This document shows, piece after piece, positions 1-8,330 of a DNA stretch of 36,917 nt; position 1 is the stretch's first letter, and the number at the start of each line of letters is the position of its first letter. A program made the translations under genes and the position numbers. This DNA is from an uncultured Candidatus Poseidoniales archaeon (GTDB lineage Archaea; Thermoplasmatota; Poseidoniia; Poseidoniales; Thalassarchaeaceae): contig CABXDN010000011.1 in assembly GCA_902511005.1 (NCBI GenBank), forward strand, positions 1 to 36,917, written 5' to 3'. The notes beneath the pieces were generated by a model. It was not told where the DNA came from and made no database searches. It saw only the letters and a program-made list of their open reading frames with translations.

Positions 1-226
1 AACCATTCATAAAAGGAGGAATGAACTCAACAACATATCTATGTATTACTGATGAAATAATTACTGTACTATTTTCATCTGGACTCTCTAATAATTCATA
101 ATTAAAGTCCCAATCTGTAAGAATTGTACATTCTGTATTGTTTTCACTATCTGCTAATACCAAAGATGAAAAACTACTGAATAACAGTATTGAGAGAGTC
201 AAAACGACCTTCTTGCGGGCATCCAT
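1..226 (-). CDS. Secreted protein, N-terminal part (cut by window edge)
   Basis: The reading frame begins with ATG at 226 and runs leftwards off the window for 75 codons without a stop. The protein starts MDARKKVVLTLSILL and continues through a hydrophobic stretch rich in L, S and F to a V-L-A-D junction at about residue 25. That is a clear Sec signal peptide: a basic n-region, a hydrophobic core and an A-x-A-like cleavage region. The mature part visible here is acidic and has one Cys in the motif TECTIL; I recognise no domain. The family is unknown because most of the protein lies outside the window. I am confident of a signal peptide but not of any function. Confidence 0.6.
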   Translation of the reverse strand, partial: MDARKKVVLTLSILLFSSFSSLVLADSENNTECTILTDWDFNYELLESPDENSTVIISSVIHRYVVEFIPPFMNG

Positions 227-280
227 AAATTAACTTCCAGAGCCCTACTTTTGAAGATATTGGGATTTTGTTTATCATAA

Positions 281-691
281 CTAGAATAATGGTTCTTCCC
301 AATCATCTTCTTCACCTGATCTTTCTTTCCAGAGATTAGCAGGCATATCATCATAAATACCTGCATAAGGGTCATCATCAACCTTCTTTTTATTCCTCAA
401 ATCCATAGCTGCGAGAGCGAAAGCCTCTGCTGAAGATTTAAATTTCCAATAATGTATTCTCCATTCTCTTCCATCCCAAAGTGTTGTTTCTTCGGATTCT
501 GTGGTCAAAAGATCATAATCTTGTAATTGATAGAACAGATTCCTATCATTAGGTTCCAATGCATTATCAATTATACGATTCGAAAAACCAAAGAATCCAA
601 GAGCATGTTCGGCGATGCCTTCTGCTACAACCGTTTCCATATCTTCATCGACTTTACGACGAATTGCTTGAGTCAACTGTGCCAATGTCAA
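281..691 (-). CDS. Conserved small protein, DUF6015-like
   Basis: A 136-residue soluble, acidic protein without signal peptide or membrane segment. It has a mostly helical N-terminal half (about 1-45) containing FGFSNRIIDN. A central stretch, LEPNDRNLFYQLQDYDLL followed by TTESEETTLWDGREWRIHYW, looks like a small winged-helix-type fold with a two-strand wing. It reminds me of the Thermoplasmatota family catalogued as DUF6015, but that is from memory of motif style, not a search. A DNA-binding or adaptor role would be inference only. The tail is very acidic (GEEDDWEEPLF). It lies upstream of the truncated secreted gene on the same strand, with a 54-base gap. Confidence 0.6.
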   Translation of the reverse strand: MTLAQLTQAIRRKVDEDMETVVAEGIAEHALGFFGFSNRIIDNALEPNDRNLFYQLQDYDLLTTESEETTLWDGREWRIHYWKFKSSAEAFALAAMDLRNKKKVDDDPYAGIYDDMPANLWKERSGEEDDWEEPLF

Positions 692-789
692 ACCGATATT
701 ACCGCCCCCTATATCTATTCTATGGAAGGGTGTGACTTATCAACCATGCTTCAAGATGATTTCAAATTTATTTTTGTAAACCCGAAGCG

Positions 790-816
790 GTTAATCGATG
801 GAGGTCCCTCGATAAC
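790..816 (+). promoter_or_regulatory. Stem-loop presenting the speB Shine-Dalgarno in its loop
   Basis: GTTAATCGA (790-798) can pair with TCGATAAC (809-816) with one bulged A. This leaves a 10-base loop, TGGAGGTCCC (799-808), which carries a strong Shine-Dalgarno core GGAGGT (800-805). The stem ends on the base before the GTG at 817, and an ATG follows at 820. The sequence match is direct; any regulatory role is inference. Confidence 0.4.
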
Positions 817-819
817 GTG

Positions 820-1749
820 ATGGAGATAGAGGAGGTTAAGACATTCTTGGGCCTTGAAGAGAACAAAGAAGGGCCTTTTGATATTGTAATCTTGCCAATT
901 CCATATGAAATGACAACAAGTTATAGAGAAGGAACTGAGTTTGGACCAAAGGCCTGTATTAATGCTAGCATACAGGTCGAAATAAATGATGAATTACTAG
1001 AGAGTGAACTGCCATGTGGTTTCAAAATTCATACATCTAAACCATGGGATAATGATGTCCCTAGCCTCAAAGAAGCTCTCGTGAGTATCACCAACTTCTC
1101 TACACCTTGGATGAATGGCGAACAGTTTCCAATCATTTTAGGAGGAGAACATGGTTTACTACTACCATTAATTGAAGCTGTAAAAGAACACCCTAGTATT
1201 AATCGAGAATTGCAAAAATTAACTATTGTTCAAATTGATGCTCATGCAGATCTAAGAGATGAGTTAAATGGAGAAAAATTTTCACATGGCACAGTAATAA
1301 GAAGAGTCTTAGATGCTGGAGTTGGTAATGTTATTCAGATAGGAGTTAGGACTTACAGTTCGGAAGAAGAAGAAATTATTCAGAATGATGAAAGAGTTAG
1401 AACTTGGTTTGCTAGAGATTTGATTAAGGTGAATCCTAATCTGTCGGATTGGGATTTAATGATTGATGAAATTAAAAGAATAGAGGGGCCAATCTGGTTG
1501 ACATTTGATATAGACGGTCTTGATGGAAGTTTAGTTCCGGCGACAGGTACTCCAGTCCCCGGAGGACTTTCTTATTGGGGAGCAATAGAAATTATAGAAT
1601 CATTATTCTCTGCTAAAGATACTGAAGTAATAGGTGCAGATATTAATGAAATTTCTACATCACAGGGAACGAATTTAACGGAGTTTTCAGCTGCACTTAT
1701 TGCTACAAAAATTTTAGCATGCCATATTGCGAATAATATTTCAAAATAG
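820..1749 (+). CDS. speB: Agmatinase (ureohydrolase family)
   Basis: Hydrolyses agmatine to putrescine and urea, a step of polyamine synthesis. About 309 residues, usual for the family. The binuclear manganese site of ureohydrolases is visible: GGEHG at about residue 110 (GGDHS in many relatives), DAHADLRD at about 140, and DIDGLDGS at about 230 followed by the PATGTPVPGG loop. I chose ATG 820; a GTG directly before it at 817 would add one residue and is equally possible. GGAGGT at 800-805 is the likely ribosome site. The acetyltransferase gene begins 3-12 bases after its stop, so the two are probably co-transcribed. Other ureohydrolases such as guanidinobutyrase or formiminoglutamase cannot be excluded, but the pattern fits archaeal agmatinases best. 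Confidence 0.88.
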   Translation: MEIEEVKTFLGLEENKEGPFDIVILPIPYEMTTSYREGTEFGPKACINASIQVEINDELLESELPCGFKIHTSKPWDNDVPSLKEALVSITNFSTPWMNGEQFPIILGGEHGLLLPLIEAVKEHPSINRELQKLTIVQIDAHADLRDELNGEKFSHGTVIRRVLDAGVGNVIQIGVRTYSSEEEEIIQNDERVRTWFARDLIKVNPNLSDWDLMIDEIKRIEGPIWLTFDIDGLDGSLVPATGTPVPGGLSYWGAIEIIESLFSAKDTEVIGADINEISTSQGTNLTEFSAALIATKILACHIANNISK

Positions 1750-1761
1750 GGAGTGAGCATA

Positions 1762-2169
1762 TTGGTATTTTTATTAATTGAGAAGAGCCCATCGGTTGAA
1801 GATTTCATGAAACTGAGAAAAGCCGCGGGTATGCCATCTAGATCTATAGATGGTGTCCATAGAGGGATCAACAATTCATTATTTTCAGTAATTATTATTG
1901 AAGAAAAAGAAAATCTAACTAGAACTGTTGGTATGGGGAGAATAATTGGAGACGGTGGTACAGTCTATCATATATGTGACATGGTGGTATTACCTGAATT
2001 ACAGGATCAAGGTTTAGGTTCTATGATGATGGATTCAATAATGAATTATATCAGAAAAAACGCACCTAAATCATCCTATGTTAGTTTAATGGCAGATGTT
2101 AGTGGTTTTTATGAGAAATGGGGATTCGAAGATTCGAGCCCGACCAAAGGAATGTTTTACAGGACATAA
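1762..2169 (+). CDS. GNAT-family N-acetyltransferase
   Basis: A small acetyl-CoA-dependent acyltransferase of about 135 residues. The GNAT core is visible: a beta strand ending in CDMVVLPELQ, then the pyrophosphate-binding loop QDQGLG with the following helix (motif A), and a C-terminal FYEKWGFE element (motif B). The substrate is not evident; the compact size fits small-molecule or protein N-terminal acetyltransferases. Start choice: GTG at 1753 sits right on the purine-rich AGGGAG, whereas TTG at 1762 is about 7 bases downstream of it, so I prefer TTG. It directly follows agmatinase. Polyamine acetylation is a tempting role but rests on proximity only. Confidence 0.8.
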   Translation: MVFLLIEKSPSVEDFMKLRKAAGMPSRSIDGVHRGINNSLFSVIIIEEKENLTRTVGMGRIIGDGGTVYHICDMVVLPELQDQGLGSMMMDSIMNYIRKNAPKSSYVSLMADVSGFYEKWGFEDSSPTKGMFYRT

Positions 2170-2171
2170 AA

Positions 2172-2192
2172 ACTTGAATAGAGCGTTCAAGT
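2172..2192 (+). terminator. Hairpin terminator-like element after the speB-GNAT unit
   Basis: ACTTGAA (2172-2178) and TTCAAGT (2186-2192) form a perfect 7-bp stem around a 7-base loop, three bases after the acetyltransferase stop. AT-rich sequence with short T runs follows (AATATTTATTATT). Such stems are suggestive but not decisive in archaea, where oligo-T alone often suffices. Confidence 0.4.
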
Positions 2193-2313
2193 AATATTTA
2201 TTATTAAAATATACAATTCTAGATTAATTATAATTTATATATTATCTAATATTGATTTGAAGTTGAGACTTTAATAAACAATTCTTTGTATAATTGAACA
2301 TAATGGCGTGCTT
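2193..2313 (+). promoter_or_regulatory. AT-rich intergenic region with pepA promoter
   Basis: About 120 bases with no coding potential, over 80 percent A+T. TATA-like candidates are TTTATATATT near 2235 and TTAATAAA near 2271. The second is better placed for a transcript starting close to 2300, just before the aminopeptidase start at 2314. I see no Shine-Dalgarno, so initiation is probably leaderless or short-leader. Confidence 0.35.
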
Positions 2314-3819
2314 ATGAAAGTTACAACAAGTGGTTTTTTAGAAACTGGAAATATAATGGTAATACCTGTTTTTGAAGGTTGCAATAAAGCTCCAAATAAT
2401 GCAACAACAAATCTGAATCGTAGTGCTAGCATTGCAGTAAAATCTGCTTTTGCTAGTGATTCTTTCACCGGTAAGCTTGGTGAATCATTGAGTATCTGGA
2501 CAAAAGAATGTCAAATAATCCTATTAGGAGTAGGAGAAAAAAATGATTTGACAACTAAAAAATCTAGAGATACGGGAGCTAAGTGTTTCGCATCTCTTTC
2601 AAAGAATCATGGGACTAAAATTGTAATTCGATACACTACTGGATGGAATGTTAAGAATATGGCTGCCTTTGCCGAAGGAATGATTCTAAGAGATTATTCA
2701 TTTGATAAATATCAAAAGAAAGAGGATGACAAAAAAGGCCCTTGGTCTCTAATGTGTCAAACCATAGAAAGACATCAAGATGCGTTAAATTCAGCAGTAA
2801 ATAGGGCGTATGAAATAGCTACGGGGGTTCATTTAGCACGTGATTTAGGAAATGAACCTGCGAATAAGTTGTACCCAGAAGAATTTGGAAAAAGAGCTCT
2901 TGAATGGTCCAAAGATAAGCAAAATGTTGAAGTTGAAGTTTGGAATTATGCACGCCTCAAAGAAGAAGGGATGTATGGGCTTATCGAGGTTGGTAAAGGA
3001 AGTATACACAAACCTTGCATGGTATTCTTTCGTTTGAATCCAAGTGCTAATAAAGATTCAGAAGTGCCTTGTATCGTTGGAAAGGGTATTACTTTTGATT
3101 CCGGGGGAATTTCAATTAAAGGCAGTGCTGGGATGGATGAAATGAAACTAGACATGCATGGTTCTGCAACTGTTTTCGGTTTATTTCAGGCACTCCATGC
3201 AACTGGGTATGAAGGACGAATTAATGGCATTACTTGTATGGCAGAAAATATGCCTAGTGCCGAGGCATATCGTCCAGGCGACGTAATTAACACCTATTCG
3301 GGTAAGACAATAGAAGTTTTGAATACTGATGCTGAGGGCCGAAATGTTCTCGCAGATGGTCTATGGAAAGCTAGCGAACTAAAACCCTCTTATATCATAG
3401 ATTTAGCTACACTAACTGGATCAATTGTTGTTGCACTTGGTCACGAGGCAACAGGATTATTTTCTAATAATAAAGCATTATCAGGAAAAATACAGGCAGC
3501 AGGAGATGAAGTAGATGAGATTTCTTGGCCTATGCCACTCCTCCCTGCCTTTGAAAAACAAATGACTTCATCAAAAATTGCAGATGTACGCAACCAAGGT
3601 AAGGGAAGATGGGGGGGCGCCAGCCAAGCAGCAGGTTTCCTAAAGCAATTTGTCCAAGAACGCGAAGATAAAGAAGGGAAAAAGTCACAAATACCATGGG
3701 CACATTTAGACATTGCTGGCACCGCTGGGATCTGGGGTGGGGAAACAAATGTCACAGTTGGACACGGTGCAACTGGAGTGCAGGTACGAGCATTACACTA
3801 CTTAATAACGCAGAAATAA
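2314..3819 (+). CDS. pepA: Leucyl aminopeptidase, M17 family
   Basis: A cytoplasmic two-metal exopeptidase that removes N-terminal residues from peptides. About 501 residues, normal for M17. The N-terminal macro-like domain spans roughly 1-170 and the catalytic domain 185-500. Metal-binding and catalytic residues are present: the K and D of KGITFDSGGISIKG at about 255-268, the D of KLDMHGSA, and NTDAEGR at about 341-347, which supplies the paired D/E ligands and the catalytic Arg. I chose ATG 2314 (MKVTTSGF) over GTG 2308. It converges on the PspC-like gene with only two bases between stop codons. Confidence 0.92.
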   Translation: MKVTTSGFLETGNIMVIPVFEGCNKAPNNATTNLNRSASIAVKSAFASDSFTGKLGESLSIWTKECQIILLGVGEKNDLTTKKSRDTGAKCFASLSKNHGTKIVIRYTTGWNVKNMAAFAEGMILRDYSFDKYQKKEDDKKGPWSLMCQTIERHQDALNSAVNRAYEIATGVHLARDLGNEPANKLYPEEFGKRALEWSKDKQNVEVEVWNYARLKEEGMYGLIEVGKGSIHKPCMVFFRLNPSANKDSEVPCIVGKGITFDSGGISIKGSAGMDEMKLDMHGSATVFGLFQALHATGYEGRINGITCMAENMPSAEAYRPGDVINTYSGKTIEVLNTDAEGRNVLADGLWKASELKPSYIIDLATLTGSIVVALGHEATGLFSNNKALSGKIQAAGDEVDEISWPMPLLPAFEKQMTSSKIADVRNQGKGRWGGASQAAGFLKQFVQEREDKEGKKSQIPWAHLDIAGTAGIWGGETNVTVGHGATGVQVRALHYLITQK

Positions 3820-3821
3820 AA

Positions 3822-4073
3822 TTACTCAATGGGTTCCTGAGGTATCAGTAAAAAAGCAATAATATATACAATTATTAAGCCGCCACCAGAAAACAAAGTT
3901 AGTGCAGAGAATATTAACCTAGAAACAGTAGATGATATTCCTAATTTTCTAGCAATACCCGAACAAATACCTAGGATTATGCGATCGGATCGAAGCCTGT
4001 AAAGAGGTTTTGCGCCAACATTGATTTTTTGTATAGAATTACCAGACAAAAAATCACTCTTCATCTGAATCAA
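3822..4073 (-). CDS. PspC-domain small membrane protein
   Basis: An 83-residue protein. A short polar N-terminus is followed by a PspC-like block: [19 protein letters not shown], then a hydrophobic segment ending in a glycine-rich turn (FSGGGL) and [12 protein letters not shown]. PspC domains are membrane-associated and linked to envelope stress in bacteria; their archaeal role is not established. The start overlaps the dnaK 3' end by 20 bases (or 11 if ATG 4064 is used), so it is almost certainly translated from the dnaK transcript. The pairing suggests a membrane-stress partner to the heat-shock genes, which is inference. Confidence 0.72.
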   Translation of the reverse strand: MIQMKSDFLSGNSIQKINVGAKPLYRLRSDRIILGICSGIARKLGISSTVSRLIFSALTLFSGGGLIIVYIIAFLLIPQEPIE

Positions 4074-5925
4074 GCACTTCGAAATCTGCTTCTACAACAT
4101 CACTTTCTTCATCTACTGAGATATCTTCTTCTGCCATTTCAGCGGAAGCTGCTTCGTACAGTTTAGATGATAGTTTATGCATTAATTCTTCCAGTTCTTG
4201 AATCCTAGATTGTATACCGTCTTCATCGAGATCATCATCAGAAACGGGTACATCATCATTAATTATCATTGATTCTAGTTCTTTGAGTTTATCTAAAACG
4301 GGATTTACTACATCTTCTGTGAGTTTGTCTTTTGTTTCATCAATTGTACGACGTGTTTGGTAAACGATACTATCGGCCGTATTTCTTAGTTCAACTTTCA
4401 TTTTACGGCGCTTATCTTCCTCAGCAAATTCTTCGGCATCAGTTATTTTTTGTTTTATTTCTTCCTCTGAAAGAGATGTTTGCCCCTCAATCTTAATTGA
4501 TTGCTCAGTTCCTGTTCCAAGATCTTTAGCGGACACACTAACTATCCCATTCGCATCAATATCGAAAGTTACTTCTATCTGTGGAAGACCTCTAGGTGCT
4601 GGCGGAATCCCCATCAAATGGAACCTTCCAAGAGAAGTATTATCATTCGCAAACTCACGTTCGCCCTGAAGAACATGTACTTCTACTGCAGGTTGACTAT
4701 CTTGAGCAGTTGAGAACGTTTCAGAACGACGTGAGGGAATTGTAGTATTTCTTTCAATCATGGTAGTCATCACACCACCCAAGGTCTCAATACCCAAAGT
4801 TAGTGGCGTTACATCAAGAAGCAAGACATCAGTTACTCCTTCGTCACCTACAATAATTCCTGCTTGAAGTGCTGCACCAAGAGCGACTGCTTCATCTGGA
4901 TTTACGCCTTTGAATGGAGATTTACCCACTTCTGACTCGATAGCGGTTTGAACTGCTGGTATACGTGTTGAACCGCCAACAAGAATTACTTTATCGACAT
5001 CTCCTTTACCAATCCCTGCATCTTTCATTGCCCTTCTAGTTGGAGCCATAGTTTTCTCAACTAATTTAGAAGTTAAATCTTCAAATTTAGCTCTTGATAG
5101 TGAAAGATCAAGATGTTCTGGTTGTCCATCTTTCATAGTAATAAAGGGTAAATTAATTTGCGACATAGTAGTTCCAGAAAGTTCTATTTTGGCCTTTTCA
5201 GCTGCTTCTCTAAGGCGACTCATTGCCTGCATATCCTTAGTTAAGTCAATACCGGAAGTTTTCTTATATTCGTCAGTAATCCATTTTACAACTTCATGAT
5301 CAAAATCATCTCCTCCAAGTTTATTATTACCACTAGTTGCTTTGACTTCTATCTGAGGCTGTCCGTCTACCTGATATATTTCCAGTACAGAAACATCGAA
5401 TGTCCCTCCACCCAAATCATAGACGAGAATTGTTTGGTCTTCTGCCTTATCGACACCGTATGCCAAAGCAGCTGCTGTCGGTTCATTGATGATTCTCAAT
5501 ACTTCAAGACCTGCTATGCGGCCTGCATCTTGAGTGGCTTTTCTCTGAGCATCATCAAAATATGCAGGGCATGTGATTACTGCTTGAGTGACCTCACGTC
5601 CTAAATATGACTCGGCATCTGCCTTTAATTTTTGTAAAACAAAGGCTGAGACTTCTTGCGGAGTGTACTTATTCTCATCAATATCCTTCGACCAATCCGT
5701 ACCCATTTCTCTTTTGACGGAAAGAATTGTCCTTTCAGAATTAGTTACTGCCTGACGTTTAGCAGTAACACCGACTAAACGTTCACCATCCTTACTAAAT
5801 GCAACTACAGAAGGAGTCGTTCTTGCTCCTTCAGAGTTTGCAATTACTATCGCCTGGCCACCTTCAAGAGTTGCCACACAGCTATTTGTCGTTCCAAGAT
5901 CTATTCCAATTACAGGTCCACTCAT
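4054..5925 (-). CDS. dnaK: Chaperone protein DnaK (Hsp70)
   Basis: ATP-driven chaperone that binds exposed hydrophobic peptide segments. About 623 residues. The start is ATG 5925 ([15 protein letters not shown]), with GGATGTG about 7 bases upstream; an upstream in-frame TTG at 5946 overlaps the previous stop and is less likely. The nucleotide-binding domain shows phosphate-1 GIDLGTTNS, phosphate-2 [12 protein letters not shown] and the adenosine motif [10 protein letters not shown]. The substrate domain begins at [14 protein letters not shown]. The lid ends in an acidic tail close to the bacterial consensus ([13 protein letters not shown]). Archaeal DnaK is regarded as acquired from bacteria. 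No grpE or dnaJ lies in this window; the preceding gene is an Hsp20-like protein instead. It shares a divergent promoter region with the thermosome gene. Confidence 0.97.
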   Translation of the reverse strand: MSGPVIGIDLGTTNSCVATLEGGQAIVIANSEGARTTPSVVAFSKDGERLVGVTAKRQAVTNSERTILSVKREMGTDWSKDIDENKYTPQEVSAFVLQKLKADAESYLGREVTQAVITCPAYFDDAQRKATQDAGRIAGLEVLRIINEPTAAALAYGVDKAEDQTILVYDLGGGTFDVSVLEIYQVDGQPQIEVKATSGNNKLGGDDFDHEVVKWITDEYKKTSGIDLTKDMQAMSRLREAAEKAKIELSGTTMSQINLPFITMKDGQPEHLDLSLSRAKFEDLTSKLVEKTMAPTRRAMKDAGIGKGDVDKVILVGGSTRIPAVQTAIESEVGKSPFKGVNPDEAVALGAALQAGIIVGDEGVTDVLLLDVTPLTLGIETLGGVMTTMIERNTTIPSRRSETFSTAQDSQPAVEVHVLQGEREFANDNTSLGRFHLMGIPPAPRGLPQIEVTFDIDANGIVSVSAKDLGTGTEQSIKIEGQTSLSEEEIKQKITDAEEFAEEDKRRKMKVELRNTADSIVYQTRRTIDETKDKLTEDVVNPVLDKLKELESMIINDDVPVSDDDLDEDGIQSRIQELEELMHKLSSKLYEAASAEMAEEDISVDEESDVVEADFEVLDSDEE

Positions 5926-5942
5926 TTTCTCACATCCTTTTT

Positions 5943-6548
5943 TCAATTATAACTTCTTATATCGAATACTACATCTAGAATACCATTATTTAGGCTCCAT
6001 TCTACTATCTGATCCGCTATTTCAGGGAGATCAAACTTCTTGAATGGCCTTAGCTGGGTTTTTCTCATTAATTGAAGAACTTTTCCAGCATCTACCAAAT
6101 TAAGTTCTAATTCGGATACAGTAATATCAAGTTGCCTAGATAAATCTATAGTTGCATACATTCTATCTTCATGGATATGAATATCTGCTTCTAAGAATTG
6201 TTCATCCTCGTTATCCTCATGTTCTAACTCAGCCTCAACAACAGGAGTTGGATTATTTACTTGGATATTAACACCCATGTTCCTAAATAATTCTGAAATA
6301 CCATCAGGACCATTTAGCATAGATTCCATCGTTCTCCGAAAGTCATCTGGGTCGCCATTGATGTCAATTTTCATATCCTTATTTGAAATTTCTTCAGGAT
6401 CTATACCCATCTTCTCGAACTGCTCTCGAACTTGAGACATCATGTTTTTTAGCATAGAAATATCTATCGGCATACCCATTTTACTGAACATATCGGCCAT
6501 TTCTTTGAGCATCTTCTCCTCCCATTCATCTTTACTAGGATCGCTCAT
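5943..6548 (-). CDS. Hsp20/CS-domain-like protein with Met-rich N-terminus
   Basis: About 201 residues from ATG 6548 ([14 protein letters not shown]). The N-terminal third is an acidic, strikingly Met-rich helical region ([18 protein letters not shown] and following). The C-terminal 85 residues look like an alpha-crystallin beta sandwich: [18 protein letters not shown], then a hydrophobic strand, a KFDLPEIAD segment and the edge strand [11 protein letters not shown], matching the Hsp20 order of a pre-FTLP strand and NGVLTI-type strand. The family assignment is by pattern, not search. It abuts dnaK, its TGA lying 18 bases before the dnaK ATG, so they are co-transcribed. This is the slot where bacterial operons carry grpE, but I see no GrpE features. 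A co-chaperone or holdase role is inference. Confidence 0.65.
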   Translation of the reverse strand: MSDPSKDEWEEKMLKEMADMFSKMGMPIDISMLKNMMSQVREQFEKMGIDPEEISNKDMKIDINGDPDDFRRTMESMLNGPDGISELFRNMGVNIQVNNPTPVVEAELEHEDNEDEQFLEADIHIHEDRMYATIDLSRQLDITVSELELNLVDAGKVLQLMRKTQLRPFKKFDLPEIADQIVEWSLNNGILDVVFDIRSYN

Positions 6549-6572
6549 TAATACCACTACTCAACTTAAGGT

Positions 6573-6579
6573 TGTATAG
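6573..6579 (-). promoter_or_regulatory. TATA-like box for the Hsp20-like/dnaK/PspC operon
   Basis: Read on the minus strand, CTATACA lies about 28 bases upstream of the ATG at 6548. That spacing places the transcript start at or next to the start codon, so leaderless initiation is likely. I see no Shine-Dalgarno before 6548. Confidence 0.45.
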
Positions 6580-6640
6580 TCCGAAGTTGCCTCCCTTTAT
6601 GAACCTCACGTTACTAATTCTTACTGACATTAACAAAAAA

Positions 6641-6649
6641 TTATACAAT
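6641..6649 (+). promoter_or_regulatory. TATA-like box for the thermosome gene
   Basis: TTATACAAT follows an A6 run at 6635-6640. It predicts a transcript start near 6670 and a leader of about 38 bases ending in GGAAGG (6697-6702), 5 bases before the ATG at 6708. Together with the opposite-strand box at 6573-6579 it defines a divergent heat-shock promoter region. Confidence 0.45.
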
Positions 6650-6707
6650 ATTAGATTGGGGCTAGTAGGAGCGATTTCAAATCAGGTTAGTGGGTCGGAA
6701 GGACTAC

Positions 6708-8318
6708 ATGGCAGATGCAGAACATGAAGTTGCTTTGGAAGATACTGACCGTATACATGGCCGTACTGCATTAGTACGTAATGTTGCAGCAGCGGTGTCT
6801 CTTTCAAATGCAGTACGCTCAACACTTGGGCCTAGAGGTCTCGATAAGATGCTTGTAAATGAATCAGGCGAGGCAATAGTAACAAATGATGGAGTAACTG
6901 TTCTTGAAACTGCAAGAGTTGAGCATCCAACTGCCAATCTATTGATCGCGTCATCTAGTTCACAAGATAAATCTGCCAGAGACGGGACCACTACTACAGT
7001 AATATTAATGGCAGAAATGCTACAAAATTCTCTAGAATTAGTTCGTTCGGGAATCCATCCTTCTATAATTACTAAAGGATACAGAATAGCGAATGAAGAG
7101 GCGCTAAAAGAAATAGAAACGTTAGCGCGTGTAGCAGACAATAGAAAAATGAGGCATTCTGTCGTTACTACATCATTACAGGGAAAAATAGATTCTTTAC
7201 TTTCTTCACATTTGACAGAATTAGCATTGGAAGCAGCGGATTCTTTAGTAGACGAAGAGGGCAGCAATGACTTAGAAAGATTACGAATAAAAAGATTACA
7301 AATATCTGGAGGGAAGGCATTGGATAGCGAATTATCCCCCTCTTTAATATTGGCTAAAACGAGAATTGATAGTAATATGCCTAAATCATCTGAAGGAGGA
7401 AATATCGCCATATTAGATGGTTCATTGGAGAATAGAAAGTTAGAATTAGACGCACAAATAGAAGTAGAAAGTCTAGGAGTCTTGAATGAATTTCATGAAA
7501 GAAATAACAATAATCTTGAAATTATGATAGAGCATCTAAAAGAATTAGGGATTGATCTATTAATAGTTAGGGATGGCATTGCTGATGAGGCAATACCTAT
7601 GCTCGCAAAAGCAGGGATTACTGCTTACAGAAGATTTGAACGAATTGACTTAGAACGCCTAGCGAGACTTACTGGTGCCGACATAATTCGTAGTGTAGAA
7701 CGGATTCTTAAGGCCAATCTTGGAGTTTATTCTTCGCGTTCAGAGAAAAATATCGGATCAATTAATTATACCACTATTGAAGGAAAATTAGGGGGAGCCA
7801 TGACGATGGTAATTAGAGGTTCATCACCAGAAATAAGAGAAGAGGTAAGTAGGGCCTTTGACGACGCATTAGGAGTTAGTTATAGACTAATAAAAGAGAA
7901 CCGGATTTTACCAGGAGGAGGAGCGACGCAAACACATCTCGCAAGAAAATTAAGGCAACTTTCAACTACACATTCAGGAAGAGAACAAATGGCAATAGAA
8001 GCTTATGCTGCTGCATTGGAAATTGTCCCTAGAACATTAGCACAGAATGCAGGACATGATCCAATTGACACGCTCTTAGCGCTTTCTGCAGCTCAATCTA
8101 AAAATAAAAAGAATGGAGGGTGGATTGGTATTGATGGAAATTCAGGAGAGGTTTCTGACATGTATGAAAAAGGTGTCTTCGATGCGATTTTTGTAGCAAA
8201 GCATGCTATTATTGGTGCCACTGATGCTGCAATAAGTGTCCTAAGGATAGATGATGTGTTGTGGGCAAAACAAGGCCCTGAAACTCCAGATTGGAGTAAT
8301 CAGATTGATGATAACTAA
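6708..8318 (+). CDS. Thermosome subunit (group II chaperonin)
   Basis: Subunit of the archaeal double-ring, ATP-dependent folding chamber. 536 residues from ATG 6708 (MADAEHEVALED), preceded by GGAAGG. Family motifs: STLGPRGLDKMLV and TNDGVTVLETARVEHP in the N-terminal equatorial domain, DGTTTTVILMAEML for nucleotide binding, the apical segment IADEAIPMLAKAGI, LPGGGATQTHLARKL, and the C-terminal equatorial AAISVLRIDDVL. Odd points: the usual VGDGTT reads ARDGTT, the Glu after GGGA is replaced (GGGATQT), and the C-terminus lacks the Gly/Met-rich tail. Length is normal. It is probably a diverged paralogue rather than the main subunit. Its stop lies one base from the convergent dehydrogenase stop. 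Confidence 0.93.
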   Translation: MADAEHEVALEDTDRIHGRTALVRNVAAAVSLSNAVRSTLGPRGLDKMLVNESGEAIVTNDGVTVLETARVEHPTANLLIASSSSQDKSARDGTTTTVILMAEMLQNSLELVRSGIHPSIITKGYRIANEEALKEIETLARVADNRKMRHSVVTTSLQGKIDSLLSSHLTELALEAADSLVDEEGSNDLERLRIKRLQISGGKALDSELSPSLILAKTRIDSNMPKSSEGGNIAILDGSLENRKLELDAQIEVESLGVLNEFHERNNNNLEIMIEHLKELGIDLLIVRDGIADEAIPMLAKAGITAYRRFERIDLERLARLTGADIIRSVERILKANLGVYSSRSEKNIGSINYTTIEGKLGGAMTMVIRGSSPEIREEVSRAFDDALGVSYRLIKENRILPGGGATQTHLARKLRQLSTTHSGREQMAIEAYAAALEIVPRTLAQNAGHDPIDTLLALSAAQSKNKKNGGWIGIDGNSGEVSDMYEKGVFDAIFVAKHAIIGATDAAISVLRIDDVLWAKQGPETPDWSNQIDDN

Positions 8319-8330
8319 ATTATTTAGTTA
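8312..8330. terminator. Palindrome containing both convergent stop codons
   Basis: TAACTAAAT-T-ATTTAGTTA is a perfect 9-bp inverted repeat around a single central base. The thermosome stop (TAA 8316-8318) and the opposing dehydrogenase stop (8320-8322 on the minus strand) both lie inside it. An ATTTTT tract follows on the plus strand (8332-8337). It probably acts as a bidirectional 3' end element. Confidence 0.4.

Noticed and set aside
527-820. A 97-codon plus-strand frame ending at the agmatinase start
   Set aside because: Antisense to the DUF6015-like gene for half its length, Cys/Ile-rich in a random way, and no ribosome site.
5943-6548. GrpE as the identity of the gene before dnaK
   Set aside because: Position suggests it, but there is no long N-terminal coiled coil followed by the GrpE beta domain motif; the C-terminus fits an Hsp20-like sandwich instead.
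6704-7411. A 235-codon open frame antisense to the thermosome gene
   Set aside because: Composition is Ser/Ala/Ile-rich without family motifs, and the opposite strand is a clear thermosome. It is a frame shadow.
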